Shown here: positions 7,980-15,724 of the stretch, piece by piece
Numbering within the stretch: position 1 is the first letter of the stretch
Layout of the letters: each line of letters starts with the position of its first letter
Assembly (NCBI GenBank): GCA_963842515.1
Contig: CAWJGO010000002.1
Span: 744,001-808,000 of the forward strand
From: CADEED01 sp963842515
GTDB taxonomy: Bacteria > Pseudomonadota > Gammaproteobacteria > Steroidobacterales > Steroidobacteraceae
Direction: 5' to 3'
DNA length: 64,000 nt
Translations under genes and position numbers: made by a program
The notes under the pieces: generated by a model
Told to the model about the DNA's origin: nothing
The model's input: only the letters and a program-made list of their open reading frames with translations
The model's database searches: none

Positions 7980-8642
7980 ATGAATCGCATTCCACAGAGC
8001 CTGGTATTGGTCGGCATCGCCATCGCCTCGCCCCTGTGGGCGGTGAGCGTTCCCGAAAAAGATCCTGCCGCCACGGCGCGGGATGGCCGAGTGATTCCCG
8101 CCTCACTGAATTCCGCGGCGAGTCTGACGGCAGGCAGCGCCTCGCTCGTACCCCTCATGGCGGTCGAGATGGAGGCCCATCACGCCAGTTACGCCGACAC
8201 TCCGGCCAACAAAGGTGGCGGCGGTGCTGCCAAACCCGTCGACGATCTCGCCTTCGTGAAGATGGCCACCGAGAGCGGCCGTAAGGAGGTCGCGGCGGCG
8301 CGAGATGCGTTGCCGCAGTTGAAGCGGCCGGAATTGAAGCGACTCGCCGAGGTGCTGGTGACCGACCACAGCGGCGCGAATGAGCGCCTGACAAACATCG
8401 CCGTCGCCAAAGGCTGGCCCGTACCTGCCCCGCAGGCGCCCGCACCGCCACCCGGGGGCACGGCCAGCGGCGACTTCGACGCCAGATGGACTGCGGAAAT
8501 GATTGCCGGCCACGAGCGCTCGGTGACGTTGTATACCGCGCAAGCGCAAGGCGGCGAGGACAAGGATCTGCGCAAGTATGCGCACGACACGCTGCCGACC
8601 ATCGAACACCACCTGGCTGAGCTCAGGAGATTGCAGAAATGA
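7980..8642 (+). CDS. DUF4142 family protein, secreted or periplasmic
   Basis: 220 residues from the ATG at 7980 (strong GAGGAGG site). A signal peptide (IPQSLVLVGIAIASPLWA) and a low-complexity linker of about 65 residues lead to the DUF4142 bundle: DDLAFVKMATESGRKEVAAA, a second helix ELKRLAEVLVTDHSGANERL, then a closing helix with HERSVTLYTAQAQGG. The VTDHSGANERL segment, with His at the end of a helix, is the most recognisable family feature. Its stop overlaps the next gene's start (ATGA), so the two are coupled. It is a diverged relative of the DUF4142 protein at 6172-6732. Confidence 0.85.
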   Translation: MNRIPQSLVLVGIAIASPLWAVSVPEKDPAATARDGRVIPASLNSAASLTAGSASLVPLMAVEMEAHHASYADTPANKGGGGAAKPVDDLAFVKMATESGRKEVAAARDALPQLKRPELKRLAEVLVTDHSGANERLTNIAVAKGWPVPAPQAPAPPPGGTASGDFDARWTAEMIAGHERSVTLYTAQAQGGEDKDLRKYAHDTLPTIEHHLAELRRLQK

Positions 8643-8863
8643 CCCGCACGGAGAGCAATATGCTGACCATGAAGATCATCAAACTACTGGGCATCGCCGG
8701 TATCGCGATCCTGGCGGCTTCTTTCATGGCAACGCGTGCACAGCGGCGCGATGAAGATGAGCGTCGTCGTCTCAACGAACAACTGGAGAAGGAGCGCTGG
8801 GAAAGTGAAGGTGGCGCGAGCCGCTCTGGCCCCGCCACGCAGAGCGCTGCCACGGCACATTGA
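8639..8863 (+). CDS. small single-pass membrane protein, unknown
   Basis: 74 residues from the ATG overlapping the DUF4142 stop. A second ATG at 8660 has the better ribosome site (CGGAGAG) and gives 67 residues. One membrane helix (KIIKLLGIAGIAILAASFMA) is followed by a highly charged Arg/Glu tail. No family recognised; position suggests a partner or companion of the DUF4142 protein. Confidence 0.55.
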   Translation: MTRTESNMLTMKIIKLLGIAGIAILAASFMATRAQRRDEDERRRLNEQLEKERWESEGGASRSGPATQSAATAH

Positions 8864-8931
8864 CGGGGGCACCCCCCATTCCTGCACGCGTGTGAACAGG
8901 GGCCCCATACCTTCTGGGGTACGGCCCGCGT
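8864..8931. terminator. GC-rich inverted repeats between convergent genes
   Basis: Two inverted repeats lie between the convergent stops: GGGGGCACCCCCC at 8865-8877, and CCCCA (8903-8907) with TGGGG (8915-8919). Neither has a clear T-run. They may serve as a weak two-way terminator; the first resembles short palindromes near 63.2 and 63.6 kb. Confidence 0.35.
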
Positions 8932-8935
8932 GAAT

Positions 8936-9823
8936 CTATTGTGGCGGACCCTCCGGCACGGGCGGACGCTCCGGCGACGAGCCTCGCTCCATGATGGTCA
9001 CGGTGGATCGCGGCTGCTGGATGTCCGCCTTGTCGAAGGCATGTTTGAGCCGCAGCAGGTATTCGCGCTTGACGTTTGACTGTTCCAGCGCACGCACTTT
9101 CATGCGCGCGCGCAGCGTGATACCGCGCTCGTTCCACGACTCGATGCCGGCGATGTCCAGCTCTTCGAGGATTTTTTCACCGAACACCGCGTTGGCCCGC
9201 AACTGCGTACCGGTCTCTCGCATGAGGTCGATGACTGGCGCGATGTCCTGATCGAGCGCGATGGTCACGTCGACGACCGCATAGGCGAAGGTGCGGCTCG
9301 AGCTCGTCACCACGCCGATTTCGCCGTTCGGTACATAGTGCACATTGCCTTCATAGTCGCGCAGCTGCACGTAGCGCAGCGTGAGGTCTTCGACGAGACC
9401 GCTCTTGCCGGCGACTTCCACGACATCGCCCTGGCGGATCTGGTTCTCCGCCAGCAGAAAGAATCCGCGGAAGAAATCCTTGACCAGCGATTGCGCCCCG
9501 AAGGCGATGGCAATGCCGGCCACGCCGGCGGTGGCGAGGAATGGCAGGATGGATATGCCAAGCGTATTGAAGATGGCGAGTATCGCCAGCGCGGTGATGA
9601 GAATGGTCGCCAGCTTGCGCAGCACATTGCTCACCGTGGCAGCGCGTTTCTGCGCCTCGACGTCGTGCGCGTGCGTGGCGGTGAACCTCTCGAGGCCAGA
9701 GATCAGCCGGCGGGCCACGAACACCAGGATGAAAGTAATGACCAGGATCGCGGTGATCCGCGACCCCGCCTGAATCCAGTCCATCGCGTTGAACCATTGA
9801 ACGACCTTTTGCTCGTGATCCAT
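8936..9823 (-). CDS. MscS-family mechanosensitive channel
   Basis: 295 residues from the ATG at 9823 (GGAGAG site). Two N-terminal membrane helices precede the pore helix, where the glycine/alanine-rich TM3 reads ATAGVAGIAIAFGAQSLVKD, followed by FFRGFFLLAENQIRQGDVVEV, the standard start of the MscS beta domain. The rest is the beta/alpha cytoplasmic cage. Small MscS channels open on membrane tension and release solutes during osmotic downshock. At 295 residues it is close to E. coli MscS (286). The C-terminal tail is Pro-rich. It fits the envelope-stress theme of its neighbours. Confidence 0.93.
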   Translation of the reverse strand: MDHEQKVVQWFNAMDWIQAGSRITAILVITFILVFVARRLISGLERFTATHAHDVEAQKRAATVSNVLRKLATILITALAILAIFNTLGISILPFLATAGVAGIAIAFGAQSLVKDFFRGFFLLAENQIRQGDVVEVAGKSGLVEDLTLRYVQLRDYEGNVHYVPNGEIGVVTSSSRTFAYAVVDVTIALDQDIAPVIDLMRETGTQLRANAVFGEKILEELDIAGIESWNERGITLRARMKVRALEQSNVKREYLLRLKHAFDKADIQQPRSTVTIMERGSSPERPPVPEGPPQ

Positions 9824-9906
9824 CGCGCAGCTCTCCATTTGTCGGGCATGCAAAGTAGCGTAAATCGCTCCCGCCCGCGCACGCGGCCGCTTCCTACAGG
9901 AGCCGG

Positions 9907-10302
9907 ATGCGCGCACCGAAAGGCAGCGGCGGCGGCGCGCGGGAAACTGTGGCCGTGTATCCAGGGAATTGGCGTTCGCTCGTTGTCCTCACCCTGCTCG
10001 GCGCCATGGCAGCTACGGACGCCGGCCGTGTGGAACAAAGCCACTCGGACGGGATCTGGATCGCCCCCGAGCTCGTCGAAACGGATGTCGTCACCGTCGC
10101 GGATTGCGTGGCGGTGAGCTCGCCAGACCGGGCACAGCGCTTCGAGAAGATTGCAGTCGGCGACGACGCGGTGCCATCGATCGTCAAATTCGCCTGGCAT
10201 CCGGATACCGGTGAACTGTCATTCACCACACAGGCGGCGCTTACCCTGCCGGAAAGTTTCGTGACGGCGGCTTCTGGGCTGACGAGTCGTCATTGCGAAT
10301 GA
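9907..10302 (+). CDS. hypothetical small protein with N-terminal hydrophobic segment
   Basis: 131 residues starting with ATG at 9907 after CAGGAG. Codon third positions are GC-rich as in neighbouring genes, which favours real coding. After about 20 polar residues there is a short hydrophobic run (SLVVLTLLGAMAATDAG) that could be a signal or anchor, then a soluble part with two cysteines. Its last 62 nt overlap the 3' end of the DUF421 gene on the other strand. No family recognised, and it could still be spurious. Confidence 0.42.
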   Translation: MRAPKGSGGGARETVAVYPGNWRSLVVLTLLGAMAATDAGRVEQSHSDGIWIAPELVETDVVTVADCVAVSSPDRAQRFEKIAVGDDAVPSIVKFAWHPDTGELSFTTQAALTLPESFVTAASGLTSRHCE

Positions 10303-10762
10303 TGCTGATCTGCCCGTCTCCTTCGAGATAGGCCGCCTTCACGTCAGCCAGTTTCTCGATGCCCTGCTCACGAAGCTTCTCATGAAGCTCCTCCATGGTG
10401 ATGAACTCGCGCCGCATGGTGCGTCGCTGCGCAACGCCGCGTTGAACGAGCGTCAGGCGCGCCGGGCTCACGAGGCGCCGCACGAGGGCGAAATGATAGG
10501 AAAGCATGTCGAGCAGCCAGTTCCAGGCGACGATGGTGAGCACCAGGATGGCGCCCTCGGCAAAGGTGTCATAGCCGCCGGCCATCGCGTTCTGGGCGGC
10601 ATCCGCGACGATGACCAATAGCAGGATGTCGGCAATACCCACTGCGCCCACATCACGGCGCAGTACGAAGCGGAAAATCAGGAACAGCAGCCAATAGACC
10701 AACGTGCCGCGCAGCATGAGCTCCGCAAAGGGAACGTGGACCTCGAACAAGTCCGCGACCAA
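10241..10762 (-). CDS. DUF421 (YetF family) membrane protein
   Basis: 173 residues. Three N-terminal membrane helices (LRGTLVYWLLFLIFRFVLRR, then ADILLLVIVADAAQNAMAGG and AEGAILVLTIVAWNWLLDML) precede the cytoplasmic DUF421 domain, which has the typical LVQRGVAQRRTMRREFITMEEL and a final beta segment GDGQISIIRND. YetF-like proteins are widespread and some are linked to sporulation or envelope stress; the biochemical role is unknown. It is the last gene of the run CsbD, DUF4398, OmpA, sigma-54 activator, GlsB, DUF421, with a 41-nt gap before it. Confidence 0.88.
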   Translation of the reverse strand: MVADLFEVHVPFAELMLRGTLVYWLLFLIFRFVLRRDVGAVGIADILLLVIVADAAQNAMAGGYDTFAEGAILVLTIVAWNWLLDMLSYHFALVRRLVSPARLTLVQRGVAQRRTMRREFITMEELHEKLREQGIEKLADVKAAYLEGDGQISIIRNDDSSAQKPPSRNFPAG

Positions 10763-10803
10763 TTGCGTAGCTCCGCTGCGCGGCTATTGGCTGACTCTGC
10801 CGA

Positions 10804-11073
10804 TCAGCGCACGCGGTTGCGCGAGATCAGATTGACGATGGCTAGCAGAACCACAGCTCCGAGGAACGAGACCAGCAAGCTGCCGATGCTGATGACACCG
10901 GAGTTGATGGTAGGCGCGCCAATCAGAGGGCTGATGAGCCAGCCGCCCAGCATCGCGCCCACGATGCCGACCACCACATTGAGAAAGATGCCCTGACTGC
11001 CGTCACGACGCATCACGATGCTGGCGAGCCAGCCGACCACACCACCAATCACCAACCATAGAATGATACCCAT
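10804..11073 (-). CDS. GlsB/YeaQ/YmgE-family stress-response membrane protein
   Basis: 89 residues with three membrane helices and the family's glycine pattern: GIILWLVIGGVVGWLASIVM at the start, FLNVVVGIVGAMLGGWLI in the middle and a C-terminal helix ending LISRNRVR. Such proteins (also called transglycosylase-associated) accumulate under general stress; the mechanism is unknown. A clear AAGGAG precedes the ATG. It begins 15 nt after the sigma-54 activator gene, so it is probably in the same transcript. Confidence 0.93.
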   Translation of the reverse strand: MGIILWLVIGGVVGWLASIVMRRDGSQGIFLNVVVGIVGAMLGGWLISPLIGAPTINSGVISIGSLLVSFLGAVVLLAIVNLISRNRVR

Positions 11074-11088
11074 CGCGATCTCCTTGTT

Positions 11089-12129
11089 TCAGTTCATACC
11101 CGCATGACGCTCGCGTTGATACGCGTGCAACTTGTTGTACAGAGTCTTCAGGCTGCACCCCAGCACGTCCGCGGCGCGACGCTTGTCGCCCTCGAAATGC
11201 TTGAGCGTGGCAAGAATGAAGGTACGCTCGATTTCATCGAGCGTAGCACCGATCGCCAGGTGGATCTCATTGCTCGCGCCGGTGGCGCCTTCGACGCCGC
11301 GCAGCGTGGGCATGTCCTGCTCGCTCAAGTCGAGCTCGCCGTCGCACAGGATGTAGGCCCGCTCCACCGCGTTGCGCAGCTCGCGCACGTTTCCTGGCCA
11401 TCGGTGCCTCATGAATCGCGCCCGCAGGTCTTCTGACATCCGCTTGTGCGTGCCATTTCGCAGGTTGAGATCCCCGAGGAAAAAATCGGCGAGAACCAGG
11501 ATGTCTTCACCCCGTTCCCGCAGCGGCGGAAGCTCGATGGTGAGCACCGCGAGCCGGTAATAGATGTCTTCGCGAAGCCGCCCTTCGGCGAACGCCTGCG
11601 ACGGCGAGCGATTGGTCGAGGCGATCACGCGTACGTCCACGGGCAGATCCGCCGAGCCGCCCACGCGGCTCAATCGTTTGGTTTCGAGCACCCGAAGCAG
11701 ACGAGATTGCAGCTCGAGCGGCATCTCGGTGATTTCATCGAGCAGCAGGGTGCCACCGTTGGCGCGTTCGAAGACCCCTTCACGCGTGCGCATGGCGCCC
11801 GTGAAGCTGCCACGCTCATGACCGAAGAGCTCAGCTTCGATGAGCGTAGCCGGAATGGCGGCACAGTTGATGGCCACGAATGGCTTGCCGGCCCGCGGGC
11901 TCATCGCGTGCACCGACTCCGCCACCACCTCCTTGCCGCAACCACTCTCCCCACAGATGAGAACGGTCGAATCCGTCGGCGCCACTCGCGAGATCAGCTC
12001 GCGCACCTTGTGCATGCCGGGGGAATTGCCGATGAGCCGCAATGCGCAGTCCTGCAATGCGTCGGGCGCGGATTGCGCCTTCGGAGCAAGACCGCCGCCG
12101 AAATCAGCCGAGAAGATGTCTCCCTTCAC
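11089..12129 (-). CDS. sigma-54-dependent transcriptional activator lacking a receiver domain
   Basis: 346 residues. After about 30 unstructured residues comes the AAA+ domain: Walker A GESGCGKE (60-67), the sigma-54 contact loop as GSFTGA (107-112, a common variant of GAFTGA), and Walker B LLLDE near 128-132. The C-terminus (about 300-342) is a Fis-type helix-turn-helix (KRRAADVLGCSLKTLYNKLH). With no receiver, GAF or PAS domain, activity must be set by abundance or by a partner, as in PspF-like activators. It starts with a GTG overlapping the OmpA-like gene's TGA, so it is coupled to that envelope gene. Confidence 0.92.
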   Translation of the reverse strand: MKGDIFSADFGGGLAPKAQSAPDALQDCALRLIGNSPGMHKVRELISRVAPTDSTVLICGESGCGKEVVAESVHAMSPRAGKPFVAINCAAIPATLIEAELFGHERGSFTGAMRTREGVFERANGGTLLLDEITEMPLELQSRLLRVLETKRLSRVGGSADLPVDVRVIASTNRSPSQAFAEGRLREDIYYRLAVLTIELPPLRERGEDILVLADFFLGDLNLRNGTHKRMSEDLRARFMRHRWPGNVRELRNAVERAYILCDGELDLSEQDMPTLRGVEGATGASNEIHLAIGATLDEIERTFILATLKHFEGDKRRAADVLGCSLKTLYNKLHAYQRERHAGMN

Positions 12130-13013
12130 GGCGTGCCCGAGGCCGTGCGGCTCGGAATCGCGCTGTCATCATTGGAAACGATGATTTCGACACGGCGATT
12201 GAGCTGACGGCTGCCGGAATCCGCGTTGCTGGCCACGGGGAATCCCTCGCCGTAACCCAACGCTCGAACCCGCTGTGCGTCTATGCCACGCTGGATGATG
12301 GCCCGGGCGACGGCGTCGGCGCGGCTCTGCGAGAGCTCGCGGTTGTACTCGTCGCTGCCCTGGCTGTCGGTGAACCCTTCGATCTGCACACGGCGCTCGG
12401 GATATTCGCTGAGGAATGCCGCGATCTGTTCGATCGAGCGCTCGGCGCCCGGCTTGAGAACGGCCCGTCCCGTGTCGAACAACACGTCATCGAGCGTGAG
12501 TACGATTCCACGCGAAGTCTGCGACGCCTGCATCTTCTCGAGCGCGGCGGCGAGGCGTTGCGATTCGGCCTGCGCACTCAGCGCGTCGCTGCGCGCCTGC
12601 TCGGCCTGCGACTGTGCCGTGCGGGCCTGGGCGAGCGCCTGGTTGGCCTCGTTCTCGCGTGCCGACAACAGGATCTTTTGACGTTCGGTTTCGCCCGCCT
12701 TCACTTGAGCGGTCGCGACCTGCTGATGGGCGCGCTGCTCCGCGATGCGAGCCATCTGCGTGGCGAGGTAGGAGTAGTGAGCCGTGGACTTGCCACTGGC
12801 GCCGTTCTGCTTGGCGGCCCCTTCGGCATTCACCAGCAACTTGCGCGCGCGATCGAGCTCGAGCGGTGCGAACTTCGCCACACTGGGATCGGCCTCGGCC
12901 CGGGCGACGGCGCTGCGTGCCTGCTCGAGCGCCGCACCGGTTTCCGGAGCCGATTGGCAAGCCGCGAGGACTAACAATGTGGATGAGGCGAAGGCAATCA
13001 GAGTGCGTTTCAT
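12126..13013 (-). CDS. OmpA-family lipoprotein with N-terminal DUF4398 helix
   Basis: 295 residues from the ATG at 13013. The lipobox LAAC puts the lipid on Cys19. Residues about 22-100 form a DUF4398-type helical region; about 100-165 is an Ala/Gln/Glu-rich coiled coil; about 168-280 is a peptidoglycan-binding OmpA domain (LDDVLFDTGRAVLKPGA, EGFTDSQGSDEYNRELSQSR, NRRVEIIVSND). The Asp and Arg that bind diaminopimelate are present. It would tether the outer membrane to the wall. It follows a DUF4398 lipoprotein (23-nt gap) and its stop overlaps the start of the sigma-54 activator. Confidence 0.92.
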   Translation of the reverse strand: MKRTLIAFASSTLLVLAACQSAPETGAALEQARSAVARAEADPSVAKFAPLELDRARKLLVNAEGAAKQNGASGKSTAHYSYLATQMARIAEQRAHQQVATAQVKAGETERQKILLSARENEANQALAQARTAQSQAEQARSDALSAQAESQRLAAALEKMQASQTSRGIVLTLDDVLFDTGRAVLKPGAERSIEQIAAFLSEYPERRVQIEGFTDSQGSDEYNRELSQSRADAVARAIIQRGIDAQRVRALGYGEGFPVASNADSGSRQLNRRVEIIVSNDDSAIPSRTASGTP

Positions 13014-13036
13014 GGCGTTCCCCCTTCTCAAGGTTC

Positions 13037-13462
13037 TCAAGGCTGGGTAGGCGGCGGCGTCACAGGCTGCGGTGCTTGCGCCCCCGCTCCGGTGTTGTCA
13101 CGGCGCAGCGTTTCGTTGCGCAGGTCGCGCAAGCCGGCATCCATTTCGGTCACCAGTTGTTCCTGTTGCTTGGCACGCGCAGTGGCTTCGGCCAGCTGCG
13201 CGTCCAAGTCGGCCTGGTCGGCGAGGCGCGCGGCAACGTCCGCGTCGCGCTTGTCGGCTGCGGCTTGCGCGGCGGCATATTTGTTGCGGGCACTGTTCAG
13301 CTCCACCTGAGCGAACTGCGCGGCCTGGGCCTGCTCCGCGCGTTCGATCGAGCTCTTGGCAACGGCGAGTTTTTCCACCGGCATCGGCGTGGAGGCGCAG
13401 GCGACAATGCCGAAGGCGACGGCGAACCACAGACTATTGCGAATTCCATTCATCGTGATCAT
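13037..13462 (-). CDS. DUF4398 lipoprotein
   Basis: 141 residues. The signal ends in GIVAC (lipidated Cys22). The mature part is one long amphipathic helix rich in Ala, Gln and charged residues, with KLAVAKSSIERAEQAQAAQF, the DUF4398 signature that also occurs in the next protein. The tail is Pro/Gln-rich. DUF4398 proteins are usually found beside OmpA-like lipoproteins, as here; function unknown. The start at 13462 has a GGGAGGGG site; an ATG at 13453 is a close alternative. The gene follows the CsbD gene by 2 nt. Confidence 0.85.
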   Translation of the reverse strand: MITMNGIRNSLWFAVAFGIVACASTPMPVEKLAVAKSSIERAEQAQAAQFAQVELNSARNKYAAAQAAADKRDADVAARLADQADLDAQLAEATARAKQQEQLVTEMDAGLRDLRNETLRRDNTGAGAQAPQPVTPPPTQP

Positions 13463-13464
13463 GG

Positions 13465-13743
13465 CTATCCCCTCCCATTGAGTTGCGTTGCGTTCGGGTC
13501 ATCCCCTTCCTCGTCGACCACGAGTTTCGCTTCGTCGTAATCGACTGCCAGGTTGCGCTCCCAATTGCGCAACTGACGCTCGGTCTCTTCCTTGGTCAAC
13601 CCATACACTTCCTGTATCCGGCCCGACAGCTGATCGCGACGCCCGGCGATGACGTCGAGCTCGTCGTCGGTCAACTTGCCCCAACGCTCGCGGACGCGTC
13701 CCTTCCATTGCGTCCAATTGCCGGATATCCGTTCCCAGTTCAT
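13465..13743 (-). CDS. CsbD-like stress protein
   Basis: 92 residues from the ATG at 13743. The N-terminus MNWERISGNWTQWKGRVRER and the following KLTDDELDVIAGRRDQLSGR match the CsbD fold (E. coli YjbJ type, about 60-70 residues); a 25-residue acidic tail is extra. CsbD-family proteins are small, abundant, hydrophilic proteins made in stationary phase or under stress, with unknown biochemical role. It is the first gene of a six-gene minus-strand run ending at the DUF421 gene. Confidence 0.9.
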   Translation of the reverse strand: MNWERISGNWTQWKGRVRERWGKLTDDELDVIAGRRDQLSGRIQEVYGLTKEETERQLRNWERNLAVDYDEAKLVVDEEGDDPNATQLNGRG

Positions 13744-13826
13744 GGATTCATTCTGGAATTCCGGCTGCCTTGTGCACAGCGGCAGGGACCGGTTATGTCG
13801 TGGGATCGCGACGTTGGCGATCGTCA

Positions 13827-15098
13827 TCATTTGTCCGACACTGGATTGTCGCGCCGGCGCAGCGCGGCGCGCCGGGTGCGGTACAGCTCCATGAGCGGCG
13901 CGGCGGAAATCCCGTGCAGCACGATCGATACCGCGATCACGGTGAACACCGCGGACAGCAGCTTCACCGCTACTGCATCACGAAGCTCGAAGCCCGCGTA
14001 AAACACCGCGTAGTACACCGAACCGATCCCGCGAACACCGAACCACGCGAGCAGACGCCGCGGCGCGCTGCCGGTCCCGGCGTCGCGAACGCCTATCCAC
14101 ACGGCGATCGGCCGGATCACGAACAGCAACATGCCGGCCAGCAGCAGCCCGGTAACCGACCAGTAGCCGGTGGAGATCATCGCGCCCACCAGCAGCACGA
14201 TGGCGACCTCGACGATGCGCTCGAGCTGCTCATTGACGTTCAACATGCTCGGCGTCAGCGGCGAGTTGTCGGCGGCGCGCCGGGAGCCCGCGTGGATGTC
14301 GTCGCCGCGGCGAAGTGCGAGGCCGGCGGCGAACACGGCGAGAAATCCCAGCGCATTCGCCGCGATCGCCACGCCGTAACTCAGGGCGATCACGCCGAGC
14401 AGCAGGAACTCATCGAAGATCACCGCATCCTTGCGCCAGGCGCGCAGCAGCCGCACGCAATGCGCGAGCCCCGTGCCCACCAGGAAACCGATTCCCAAAC
14501 CGGCCACCGTGCCCCAGATCAGATCCACCGTGATCCAGCGCCAGCCCATCCAGCCCAAGTCGTGAAGTCCCATGGCGCCGAGGCCTAAGAACACGAACGG
14601 GAACGCGGTGCCGTCGTTGAGACCGCCCTCGCCCGTGAGGCCAAAACGCAAGGCGTCGCGGTCCTGCGCGCTGCGCAGCTGCACATCGGACGCCAGCACC
14701 GGGTCGGTGGGCGCGAGCACCGCGCCGATGACCAGCGCGAGCGGCCAGGGGAAGTCGAGAATGAGCACGGCCACGAGCGCGACGCCGAGAATGGTCACCA
14801 CCATGGATACCGTGGCGAGGCGCAACGGGAGACTCCAGCGCCAGTCGCCGATCGGCACGCGCATCTTGATACCAACGGTGAAGAGCGCGATCAGCAGGGC
14901 GATCTCGGTGATCGATTCCAGCATCGCGAGCTCGCGCAGCGGATGCAGCTCGAGAACGTCGAACACCGCCGGGCCGAGGGTGTACCCGACCACTAGATAG
15001 ATCATGGCGGGGCTGAACGGCAGCCGGTCGAGAAACCGGCCGAGCAGCGCGATGACTACCAGCAAGACGCCGACGAGTACGAACCAGAATGCGGCCAC
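13827..15098 (-). CDS. CPA1-family cation:proton antiporter (NhaP type)
   Basis: 423 residues from a GTG at 15098 preceded by AAGGTG; in-frame sequence further upstream is not membrane-like and is unlikely to be coding. About 12 membrane helices. CPA1 landmarks are present: APTDPVLASDVQLRSAQDRD with the ion-binding Asp in the unwound helix, and LTGEGGLNDGTAFPFVFLGL. Such transporters exchange Na+ or K+ for H+ across the inner membrane; the ion cannot be decided here. It ends with a short Arg-rich tail (no TrkA-type domain). It lies 83 nt upstream of the CsbD gene on the same strand. Confidence 0.9.
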   Translation of the reverse strand: MAAFWFVLVGVLLVVIALLGRFLDRLPFSPAMIYLVVGYTLGPAVFDVLELHPLRELAMLESITEIALLIALFTVGIKMRVPIGDWRWSLPLRLATVSMVVTILGVALVAVLILDFPWPLALVIGAVLAPTDPVLASDVQLRSAQDRDALRFGLTGEGGLNDGTAFPFVFLGLGAMGLHDLGWMGWRWITVDLIWGTVAGLGIGFLVGTGLAHCVRLLRAWRKDAVIFDEFLLLGVIALSYGVAIAANALGFLAVFAAGLALRRGDDIHAGSRRAADNSPLTPSMLNVNEQLERIVEVAIVLLVGAMISTGYWSVTGLLLAGMLLFVIRPIAVWIGVRDAGTGSAPRRLLAWFGVRGIGSVYYAVFYAGFELRDAVAVKLLSAVFTVIAVSIVLHGISAAPLMELYRTRRAALRRRDNPVSDK

Positions 15099-15406
15099 GC
15101 CGCACCTTGAAGGCTGTGAGACGTCGTTGCCCCAGGACTTGTCCCACTTCGCTGTCGGACAACGCCGCGGTGACTCGTCAGCGTGCCAGGCTGAGCGGTT
15201 TGCCGTTACCCATCGGCCACCGTCAAGCATTTGTTTGTAGTTAGAAACGCCCGCGCTGTTGCGGAACGGCGTCGCGTGGTGGGGATGTTTGTCGCCAAGG
15301 GCTGGCAACTTGCGGTCGGCGCCTGCTTGCCCGACCCTGCTGTCATGGCATAAGTGGCCCGTGACTTTCCGCTTTGCTTAGGTCTACACGTGAAGGAGCA
15401 ACGACA
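15099..15406. other. intergenic region between divergent antiporter and EF-hand genes
   Basis: 308 bases carrying the start regions of both divergent genes. I see the AAGGTG and AAGGAG ribosome sites at its two ends and no convincing -35/-10 pair, sigma-54 site, long inverted repeat or additional coding sequence. Confidence 0.5.
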
Positions 15407-15670
15407 ATGAACACCAAACTTCTCGCTGCCGCCATGATTGCGGTGATCCCTCTCGCCGGATTTGCCGCCGAGGGCGAAAAAGGGCCACCGGCGACTCCCG
15501 CCGGCAGCGGCTCGTTCGACATGCTCGATTCCAACAAGGACGGGCGGATCTCGATGCCCGAAGCTTCTGCCGACCCGCAGCTGGTCGAGACCTTTTCCAC
15601 CGCCGACAAGAATGGCGACGGCTATCTCGACAATGCTGAGTTCGACAGCCGGAAGAAACCGAAGGACTGA
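15407..15670 (+). CDS. secreted EF-hand calcium-binding protein
   Basis: 87 residues from the ATG at 15407 (AAGGAG site). A signal peptide (LLAAAMIAVIPLAGFAAEG) is followed by two EF-hand loops: DSNKDGRISMPEA and DKNGDGYLDNAEF. Both have the Asp/Asn and the Glu at loop position 12 needed for Ca2+ (in the first, the Glu falls in PEA). Small periplasmic EF-hand pairs of this type are common in Xanthomonadales-like bacteria; function is undefined, probably calcium buffering or sensing. Single gene, divergent from the antiporter. Confidence 0.88.
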   Translation: MNTKLLAAAMIAVIPLAGFAAEGEKGPPATPAGSGSFDMLDSNKDGRISMPEASADPQLVETFSTADKNGDGYLDNAEFDSRKKPKD

Positions 15671-15724
15671 TCGTCGGAACGCCAATATCGACGGCGCGGT
15701 TGCGTGTCCGGGAGCGACGCCAAT

